This document shows positions 17,889 through 23,784 of a DNA stretch of 30,574 nt, in pieces (position 1 is the stretch's first letter; each line of letters starts with the position of its first letter). The notes under the pieces were generated by a model. It searched no databases. It had not been told where the DNA came from and saw only the letters and a list, made by a program, of their open reading frames with translations. The DNA comes from an uncultured Collinsella sp. (GTDB lineage Bacteria; Actinomycetota; Coriobacteriia; Coriobacteriales; Coriobacteriaceae). Made by a program: the position numbers and the translations under genes. The DNA lies in contig URKT01000016.1 of the NCBI GenBank assembly GCA_900548495.1, positions 1 to 30,574 of the forward strand, in the 5' to 3' direction.

Positions 17889-17916
17889 TTTACATCTGTC
17901 ACGTTAGTACTAAGAT
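17889..17916 (+). promoter_or_regulatory. probable promoter of the flavodoxin gene
   Basis: TTTACA (17889-17894), a 16-bp spacer and TAAGAT (17911-17916). A short inverted repeat, GACAGA (17877-17882) and TCTGTC (17895-17900), brackets the -35 and could be an operator. The leader would be about 50 nt. Confidence 0.45.
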
Positions 17917-17969
17917 AGTCATCTAATAAATTGCATTAGTGGCTTTAGTTTTGGGGGAAACGAGGCAAC

Positions 17970-18527
17970 GTGACTATGACGTGCTCTCTGGTGGTTAACA
18001 GCAAGAGCGGTAATACCAGGATGGTTTCGGGCGCGATCAAGCGCGCTCTGCAGGCTGCGGGTGTTGAGTTTGTCCATGCCGCGGCGTTGAGCGACGATGC
18101 GGATGCAGATCAGGTTGCGCTCGAGGCGCAGGGTGCCTGCGCTGCCGATACGGTGCTCGTTGGCTTTTGGTGCGACAAGGGCGCATGCACGCCTTCGGTC
18201 GCGGCGTTGCTCTCCGCCTTGCACGGCAAGCGCGTGTTCCTGTTTGGCACCTGCGGCTTTGGCGCCGATCAGAGCTATTACCAGCAGATTATCGATCGCG
18301 TGACCTCCAATTTGGCCAATGATGCCGAGCTTGCGGGCTGGGCGATGTGCCAGGGCAAGATGGGCCCTGCGGTCAAGCAGCGCTACGAGGCCATGCTCGA
18401 GCAAGATCCCGACAACGCCCGCGCTAAGATGCTTCTCGACAACTGGGTTGCCGCAAAGGATCACCCCACCAAGGAAGATCTGGATAACATGGCTACAGCC
18501 GCCAAAAAGGCCGTGCTGGGGGAGTAG
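17970..18527 (+). CDS. flavodoxin-family protein
   Basis: A 185-aa flavodoxin-fold protein, soluble and without a signal peptide. The N-terminal strand and loop, SLVVNSKSGNTRMV (residues about 5-18), is the FMN phosphate-binding loop (S-x-S-G-N-T). GFWCDKGACTP (about 64-74) and FGTCGFGAD (about 90-98) correspond to the two loops that wrap the flavin ring. It is longer than a minimal flavodoxin and has a helical C-terminal extension, as in single-domain flavodoxin_3-type proteins of anaerobes. It probably carries electrons for an unidentified reductase. Either GTG 17970 (GAGG 4 nt upstream) or ATG 17976 could be the start. It appears monocistronic and is followed by the 95-nt element at 18566. 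Confidence 0.82.
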   Translation: MTMTCSLVVNSKSGNTRMVSGAIKRALQAAGVEFVHAAALSDDADADQVALEAQGACAADTVLVGFWCDKGACTPSVAALLSALHGKRVFLFGTCGFGADQSYYQQIIDRVTSNLANDAELAGWAMCQGKMGPAVKQRYEAMLEQDPDNARAKMLLDNWVAAKDHPTKEDLDNMATAAKKAVLGE

Positions 18528-18565
18528 CTCCCATCGCTGACGGCGGTCGGTCCATCTTTCTAAAT

Positions 18566-18660
18566 GAAACGTCCTCCCGGGCGTCGGGGCACGAAGTTCC
18601 CTGCTCTACAGTCCTGCGCAAGACGAAGGCCACATTAAGTGGCCTTCTTTGCGTGCGGAA
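18566..18660 (+). repeat. dispersed 95-nt 3' element, left copy, ending in a terminator hairpin
   Basis: This segment closely matches the reverse complement of 23673-23768. Shared blocks in order are GAAACGTC, CCGGGCG, GTTCCCTGCT, ACAGTCCTGCGCAAGACGAA, GGCCAC-loop-GTGGCCTTCTTTG and TGCGGAA. Each copy lies just after the stop codon of the gene read in the same direction, here the flavodoxin gene. The conserved part is far longer than a terminator needs, so it may be a structured RNA or a mobile 3' element. Confidence 0.85.
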
Positions 18661-18698
18661 CTCGCGATGAACTTCGTGCCCCGCCGTCCGGGAGGACG
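18570..18698. repeat. 30-nt-arm palindrome enclosing the terminator
   Basis: Arm 18570-18599 (starting CGTCCTCCCGGGCGTCGGGG) is the reverse complement of 18669-18698 at 28 of 30 positions; one of the two differences is a permitted G-U pair. The arms enclose most of the 95-nt element and its terminator hairpin, giving a large two-level stem-loop. The right-hand copy of the element lacks the distal arm. Confidence 0.85.
18625..18650 (+). terminator. terminator hairpin after the flavodoxin gene
   Basis: GAAGGCCAC (18625-18633) and GTGGCCTTC (18639-18647) enclose ATTAA and are followed by TTT. It lies about 100 bp after the flavodoxin stop codon. Confidence 0.7.
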
Positions 18699-18756
18699 CC
18701 TCTTTATTGATGGGAGGCCTGATAGGTCGATGGTTCCGTGCCCGGATGCGTCCAAA

Positions 18757-19236
18757 GTGGGACGGGCTTTCCGGATGGGCAGGCTTTCGAAAAATGCGTC
18801 CCGGAATTTGCCTTTGGAATGGGACGTAGTTTCCCGTTGAGGTGCTTTGCGGAAAGTGCATCCCACTCTGGGCGGTCGAAGTGGGACACACTTTCCCAAA
18901 GGCGCTCCAACGGGAAATTGCGTCCCATTATTCGGTCAAGAAACGGGATGCATTTTCCCAATGAGAGCAAAACCGGAAAATGCATCCCACAATCAGCCCT
19001 CAAAGTGGGACGCCGTTTCCCAATGAGGCTCAAGCGGAAAATGCATCCCGGAATTTGCGCTCAAAGTGGGATGCGGTTTCCGGTTGAGGGTCTAAGGGGA
19101 AAGTGCGTCCCAGAATCGACGCTTGAAATGGGATGCAGTTTCCCGATGAGGCACTCGACGGAAAATACATCCCAGAAATGGCCTTTGAGCTGGGATAAGA
19201 TTTCCGCGGCATCTCGGATTCTCAAAAATGAGACAC
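18757..19236. repeat. 62-bp-period array of alternating inverted half-sites, eight units
   Basis: A forward half-site of the form GTGGGAYGCNNTTTCCC starts at 18757, 18819, 18881, 18943, 19005, 19066, 19128 and 19190. Its complement, GCGGAAANTGCRTCCCA, starts about 30 bp after each one (18787, 18849, 18911, 18973, 19034, 19096, 19158 and a decayed copy near 19220). The period is 61-62 bp, and half-sites alternate every 30-32 bp, close to three helical turns. The joints are also related: TGAGGCNCT-like after forward sites and GAATTTGCGCTCAAA-like after reverse sites. The period is not a multiple of three and no frame gives a regular protein repeat, so I treat it as non-coding. Confidence 0.92.
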
Positions 19237-19302
19237 GCCGTTGGCGAAAATGAGACACGTGATATCGGGCATCGGACGTATCATTTGCAAAAATGAGTCC
19301 AC
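19225..19302 (+). repeat. direct repeats upstream of the FG-GAP surface protein
   Basis: AAAATGAGACACG occurs at 19225-19237 and 19247-19259 (22 bp apart), with a diverged third copy AAAATGAGTCCAC at 19290-19302, 43 bp further on. The first copy falls on the expected position of the last reverse half-site of the 62-bp array. They lie within about 100 bp of the ATG at 19329 and may be regulatory sites or decayed array units. Confidence 0.6.
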
Positions 19303-19328
19303 TCCACTCGAGTAAAGCGAGGTCCCTC

Positions 19329-22300
19329 ATGTACGTTCCACACCCCCGTATCCGTAGGCTGTCGAAAATCCCGCTTGTTGGGACGGCGGCGCTTGCTGCG
19401 TTGATCGCCACGAGCGTCGCCTGCTTCACGGCCACGCCCCAGGTTGCCCAGGCGGCAGACGCGCCCGCAATCACCGATATGACCGAGCAGGATTATCAAG
19501 CCCTGGGTCTGGGCACGAGCGAGGACATTCCGGCCGATACCGTTGGCCCCTATTCCACTGATACCCCCACGACGTTTGCCACGCGCAGCGAGGTCTATAT
19601 GGCAGCTAACGGTAGCCATGGCAATCGCTACACTCTGCGCGACAAGCTCGAGAACGTCGAGCGCGGTGACATTGGCGGCAGCAGCAAACTCACCGATGGC
19701 TATGGAAGTGTGTGGGGCGCCGCAAAGTTCTGGCAAAACGTCAACAACATCGATACGAACAGCGATCTCTACAAGCATAGCGACTACGGTGGCGGCACCT
19801 GGTCGTACCTAAGCAACAATGAGTCCTCAACAGTACTCGCCAACGACAACAACGGTTTCTCGGGCATTCACGCCACGAGTGTTGAGTTCTGCAGCGACGC
19901 CAGCACGGGCAAAAAGAGCCGCGTTGCCGAGCTCCGTGCCTACGGCGACAGTTCCTCCACGACGATTGACGGCAAGTCATACGCCGGAAAGGTTGAGCTG
20001 GTCCTCTACTCGTTTAGCAACGGGCGTACGCGCACTCTCGACACACACCTGCCGGTGACGGTCAACACTAATATGATGTACGAAGGCCGTTTTAAGTACC
20101 TGGATGCCGGTTACCTGCAAGAGCACGACGCCGTCTTTGATGTCGAGGCGGGCGATGTCGATGGCGACGGCGTCGACGAGCTTTTTGTCTACGCGGGCTG
20201 CTATGTCGACGAGAACGGCGTGCGCAAGGCTGTAGTCGACATGTATGACTTGGAGGGCGGCAACTGGAAGCAAAGCGTCGTCAAGATCGATGCCGGTAAC
20301 GCCGCGGACTACACCACGCACAACAAGGGCGGGAACGACTCCTGGACGCAGCTTCAGTCAGCTCCTGTCGTTTCGCTAGCGGCCGGCGACCTCGATCGCG
20401 ATTTTTGCGATGACCTCGCCATCGTGGTCTCGGCACCCTACGGCAAGAAGAATATTGATAAGTCGACGCATTGCGAGCTGTTTTCGTGGGATGCATCCAA
20501 GGGTGCGCTCGTCCATGTCGATGCTCTGGGCGACGCGGGCGCAATCTCCCTCTCCGCGAACGGCAAGACCATGGTCGCTGCGAATGCGACGTTCGGCACG
20601 TTTGCCGCCTACGATGAAGAAGGAAAGAAGACGGGTGAAACCGTCACGGGCCTTATTCTTGCGGGCTATGACTGGCAACGCAGCGCTTTTGATTACGGCG
20701 CTTCTGACGGCAGCAAGGGGCTGTACGGCGCGCTGTACCGCTACGCGTATTTTGACTCGGAGTCTGGCGAGTTCAAGCTTTCCGATTGTAAGGAATGCAG
20801 AGACGGGCTCCTCGCCTCCTATGGGCTGATGCATGTGCCCAACAGCGCATGGAAGGATAGCGCTCAGGATAAGCGCTATCCGTGCACCTTGGCGCCTATT
20901 GCCCTTGCCACTGCCAACCTTGACGGCCTGTCCGAGCAGCTGGCGGTCGACGAGGTGCTCGTGGGCGGCGATGTGTTCCGCGACTTTGCCTGCAACACGG
21001 CACAGAGTGGGGCTCAGGGCTTGGGGTCCATGGTCGGAACCATGAGCATGAGCGGTCAGCAATACAACAGCAGCAACAAGCATGACCACAAGGGTATAGA
21101 GCAGGTGTGGATCAGCGACGTCAAGGCGGGCAGCGTCTCGGGTTCGGACCGCTATAACGAGAGCTTTATCGCCGTGGTGGGCAAGCACCGCGACGAGGAC
21201 CTGCGCAAGAACGATGACTACTATTGGATGACCGCCTCGCATTTTTCGCTCGACGAGAACGGAAAGGTGCGCCGCGGCGAGGAGCAGGTGATTAGCGAGA
21301 GCAACCGTCGCGGCACTACCTATGGCACATTTATCTCGCTCGCGCTGCCCGATGTCGACAACGACAGCGTCAAGATCACGTACAAGGACCGCTACAAGGT
21401 CTATACCAACCCGCGCGTGCTTGCCGTGCTGCAGGATGCGCCCTATGTTGAGGATCTGGAGCAGGCATACGGCTATCTAGTGTTGGGCGGCACGTCATAC
21501 GGAGAGGAAAAGGGCACGGGGACATCCCAGGGCTATACCATTGGCGCCGAGTTGGGCGTTGCCGTCGAGGTGCAGACCGGTCCGCCCCTGGTCGCGATGA
21601 ATGCTTCAGTCGATTTTGCCGCCGAGGGATGCTATGACTACCGGAGCGAGCGCACGGTCAGCGCAAGCGTAAGCTATGAGTCGCATGCCGGCGAGGGTGA
21701 CAAGGCCGTGCTCTATACGATTCCGATGGTCTATTACGAGTATGAGATCGAAAATGAGGAAACTGGTGGCAAGGGCGTGATGGCGGCGCCCGTGTCGCTC
21801 GGCGCGCAGACCTCGGTCGTTAATGTCGAGGCCTATGACCGCATTGCCAAACAGCACAATATGACGCCGCTCAGCTACTTTTTGACCAACCGGTCGGGAG
21901 AACCCGGAACCTATCAAACGACGCTCAACGGCGAGACTCCCGTTGGGGATTCCTTTGGCCTGGGCAAGCCTGGCGTAACGCGCGCCTACACGCACGATGG
22001 GTTTAACGGCGCCGCCGCGCAGTCGGGGGCGAGCATTGAGCAGACCATCGAAGTCGAGGAGGGCAAGGAGCAGGAGCTCGAGCTCGGCTTGACGCTGAAC
22101 GGCAGCGTTGTCATGGGCGCGAAGCTCGCAAAGCACGAGTTGTTTGGCGGCCTGTGCTTTGGTGCCAACGCCGGCTTTACTACGGGTAACTCCTCGAGTG
22201 AATCGACCGAATACGGCGGCACCGTCGACAACCTGCCCGAGGCCGCGCAGGGCAAGTACGGTTTTGTGTGGCGTCTGGGCGTCAACGCGGTGGATGTCGA

Positions 22301-22907
22301 CAAGTTCGAGGCAGACTCGGGCGACAAGCTCGGCACCAAGGACACCGACCAGTTCTGGATCGTGGGCTATGACGTTAAGGACGTCGAGATGCCCGACGCG
22401 CCGGCCGTGACGGGCTTTACGGCAAACGCCGTCGATTCGACCAGCGTTACGTTTAGCTGGGACGATGTACTCGCAAACAAGAGTGGCTTTAGCTACGGCG
22501 TGGGCATGCTGCAGAGCAATGCGGCGGATGCGGTCGTCAATAGCTGGAAGATTGCCGACAACACGCAGACCTCGCTCAAGTGGGATGGGCTGCAGCCCAA
22601 TACGGAGTATCGATTCGCCATCGCCGCCGTTAAGAATGGATCCACGACCGAAACAGGTATTCGCTCGGCAATCATCACGGTCAAGACCATGCCCGATGGC
22701 ATGACGATGACCGTGAGCGGACCTGCGGCGGATGCTGCGGAGGGGTCGGATCTTGGATACGACTCTTCGGTTGAGCGCACGGCGGGAAGCCACCTGACGC
22801 TCTCGGCGATTGGCCATGTGAAGCAACTCGGTGCCGACGATAGCGAAACAGGGCTGGCACCGACCTATTATGTGGTACCGCAAGGGCCGCGGCGAGACAG
22901 AGTTTAA
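19329..22907 (+). CDS. FG-GAP/FN3 surface protein, 5' part of a frameshifted gene
   Basis: ATG 19329 is chosen because GAGG (19319-19322) lies 6 nt upstream; the in-frame ATG at 19293 has no ribosome site. This frame gives 1192 aa and ends in an out-of-frame tail. A signal peptide (RIRRLSKIP, hydrophobic core, cut near AQA-A) is followed by FG-GAP/VCBS-like propeller blades with calcium-loop motifs: GDVDGDGVDELFV (about 274-286), AAGDLDRDFCDDLAIV (about 350) and a weaker ATANLDG (about 528). Residues about 735-1015 are beta-rich with alternating polar strands and resemble no domain I can name with confidence. A fibronectin type III domain (about 1022-1120) has the PNTEYRFAIAAV strand. An Ig-like domain then begins and is cut by a one-base shift near 22872. 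Corrected, the protein would be 1362 aa and reach the LANTGD anchor at 23418. Confidence 0.85.
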   Translation: MYVPHPRIRRLSKIPLVGTAALAALIATSVACFTATPQVAQAADAPAITDMTEQDYQALGLGTSEDIPADTVGPYSTDTPTTFATRSEVYMAANGSHGNRYTLRDKLENVERGDIGGSSKLTDGYGSVWGAAKFWQNVNNIDTNSDLYKHSDYGGGTWSYLSNNESSTVLANDNNGFSGIHATSVEFCSDASTGKKSRVAELRAYGDSSSTTIDGKSYAGKVELVLYSFSNGRTRTLDTHLPVTVNTNMMYEGRFKYLDAGYLQEHDAVFDVEAGDVDGDGVDELFVYAGCYVDENGVRKAVVDMYDLEGGNWKQSVVKIDAGNAADYTTHNKGGNDSWTQLQSAPVVSLAAGDLDRDFCDDLAIVVSAPYGKKNIDKSTHCELFSWDASKGALVHVDALGDAGAISLSANGKTMVAANATFGTFAAYDEEGKKTGETVTGLILAGYDWQRSAFDYGASDGSKGLYGALYRYAYFDSESGEFKLSDCKECRDGLLASYGLMHVPNSAWKDSAQDKRYPCTLAPIALATANLDGLSEQLAVDEVLVGGDVFRDFACNTAQSGAQGLGSMVGTMSMSGQQYNSSNKHDHKGIEQVWISDVKAGSVSGSDRYNESFIAVVGKHRDEDLRKNDDYYWMTASHFSLDENGKVRRGEEQVISESNRRGTTYGTFISLALPDVDNDSVKITYKDRYKVYTNPRVLAVLQDAPYVEDLEQAYGYLVLGGTSYGEEKGTGTSQGYTIGAELGVAVEVQTGPPLVAMNASVDFAAEGCYDYRSERTVSASVSYESHAGEGDKAVLYTIPMVYYEYEIENEETGGKGVMAAPVSLGAQTSVVNVEAYDRIAKQHNMTPLSYFLTNRSGEPGTYQTTLNGETPVGDSFGLGKPGVTRAYTHDGFNGAAAQSGASIEQTIEVEEGKEQELELGLTLNGSVVMGAKLAKHELFGGLCFGANAGFTTGNSSSESTEYGGTVDNLPEAAQGKYGFVWRLGVNAVDVDKFEADSGDKLGTKDTDQFWIVGYDVKDVEMPDAPAVTGFTANAVDSTSVTFSWDDVLANKSGFSYGVGMLQSNAADAVVNSWKIADNTQTSLKWDGLQPNTEYRFAIAAVKNGSTTETGIRSAIITVKTMPDGMTMTVSGPAADAAEGSDLGYDSSVERTAGSHLTLSAIGHVKQLGADDSETGLAPTYYVVPQGPRRDRV

Positions 22908-23418
22908 GCTCGTGGGTGCCGATGGCAACCTCGCGGCTGGAACGGCCTCAAAGCTCGAGATTGACCTGACCGCAGACGATGACGGTGCGCAGTATTACTG
23001 CCACGTGGGATACAACGACGTGGGCCTCGACACCGGCACGACGCTCGTGAATATCGAGGCCGAGGAGACGGCGCCCACAACGGTGAACGCCACCCCGATC
23101 CGCACGCGTCGCCTGTTCTCACAGGCAAGTGCGGGCGCCAAAAAGTTCCTGGACCATACGCTGGTAAACACCGCCGGCCCAACCGATTCCGAAGGCTCAA
23201 AGGACCCCGAGACTCCTGAGACCCCGACGAACCCGGACAAGCCCAAGTCCGACAACGGAGCTAAGACCGACACCAAGGTCAAGACTACGACCACAGCGAA
23301 GAACCTCGCAAACACCGGCGACCAAACATTCGCCCTAGTCGCCACCGCAGCAGCAGCGGGAGCAACGCTCGTAGTGATAGCCCTCATCATGCTGATCAAG
23401 CGCCGCAAGACCCACTAG
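22831..23418 (+). CDS. 3' part of the frameshifted surface protein, Ig-like end and sortase anchor
   Basis: This frame carries the rest of the gene at 19329. Homologous coding resumes at about 22873 with WYRKGRGETEFKLVG, completing an Ig-like domain (WYRK... DDDGAQYYCHVGYND, the classic YYC strand). A Pro/Lys/Thr linker follows, then LANTGD, a hydrophobic helix and KRRKTH, a standard sortase signal. It has no signal peptide or convincing ribosome site of its own, so made alone it would not reach the wall. The nominal start at 22831 (GTG) is only the frame limit; the first 14 codons overlap the other frame. Removing G22872 joins both parts in one frame. Confidence 0.8.
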   Translation: MPTIAKQGWHRPIMWYRKGRGETEFKLVGADGNLAAGTASKLEIDLTADDDGAQYYCHVGYNDVGLDTGTTLVNIEAEETAPTTVNATPIRTRRLFSQASAGAKKFLDHTLVNTAGPTDSEGSKDPETPETPTNPDKPKSDNGAKTDTKVKTTTTAKNLANTGDQTFALVATAAAAGATLVVIALIMLIKRRKTH

Positions 23419-23445
23419 TAGCCAGTCGAACATATCGACAACCCA

Positions 23446-23483
23446 AAAACCCGGGTAGCCAAAAAACAGGCCACCCGGGTTTT
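23446..23483 (+). terminator. terminator of the FG-GAP surface protein gene
   Basis: AAAACCCGGGTAGCC (23446-23460) pairs with GGCCACCCGGGTTTT (23469-23483) around AAAAAACA, ending in TTTT. It begins 28 bp after the stop codon. Confidence 0.85.
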
Positions 23484-23505
23484 CTGTTGAGTGGAGACTC
23501 CGCAA

Positions 23506-23677
23506 GCGGAAACTGCATCCCACAATTAGCGCCCGGAACGAGACACATTTTCCGTCAAGCCCTCATCCGGAAAATCCATCCCAGTTTGAGCGCCCAGACC
23601 GGGACGCACTTTCCCAATCGGGTCCCAAGCGGAAACTGCATCCCATTCCAGACAAGAATTCCGGGACACACTTTCCG
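23506..23677. repeat. second 62-bp-period inverted half-site array, three units
   Basis: Reverse half-sites (GCGGAAACTGCATCCCA type) start at 23506, 23567 and 23629. Forward half-sites (CCGGGACGCACTTTCCC type) start at 23538, 23599 and 23661. The 61-62 bp period and 30-32 bp alternation match the left array at 18757-19236. It abuts the right copy of the 95-nt element, as the left array follows the left copy. Confidence 0.9.
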
Positions 23678-23768
23678 CAAACAAAGAAGGCCACATAACG
23701 TGGCCTTCGTCTTGCGCAGGACTGTCCGAGCAGGGAACCTTATATGCCTCCGCCCGGACAGACGTTTC
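23673..23768 (-). repeat. dispersed 95-nt 3' element, right copy, with terminator
   Basis: Reverse-orientation copy of 18566-18660. It starts 17 bp beyond the stop of the minus-strand LTA-synthase-like gene and contains its terminator hairpin: GAAGGCCAC 23686-23694 with GTGGCCTTC 23700-23708, then TTT when read leftward. It has its own internal hairpin, CTGTCCG 23722-23728 with CGGACAG 23755-23761, instead of the long distal arm of the left copy. Confidence 0.85.
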
Positions 23769-23784
23769 AGTTATGAGTGACCCG

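Noticed and set aside
18757..19236. CRISPR array
   Set aside because: The repeated units are only about 17 bp, alternate in orientation, and their joints are themselves related. There is no leader or cas gene.
18738..19253. 171-codon open frame across the left 62-bp array
   Set aside because: The repeat period is not a multiple of three, other frames on both strands are equally open, and the composition (Cys, Met, Phe, Pro, Arg) is that of the repeat. No ribosome site.
22860..22907. Programmed ribosomal frameshift in the FG-GAP gene
   Set aside because: No slippery heptamer, no strong downstream structure or upstream ribosome-site stimulator seen; a plain one-base change is simpler.
18566..23768. 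Composite transposon bounded by the inverted 95-nt elements
   Set aside because: No transposase or recombinase, no visible target duplication, and each element doubles as a terminator of its neighbouring gene. Kept only as a comparison to test.
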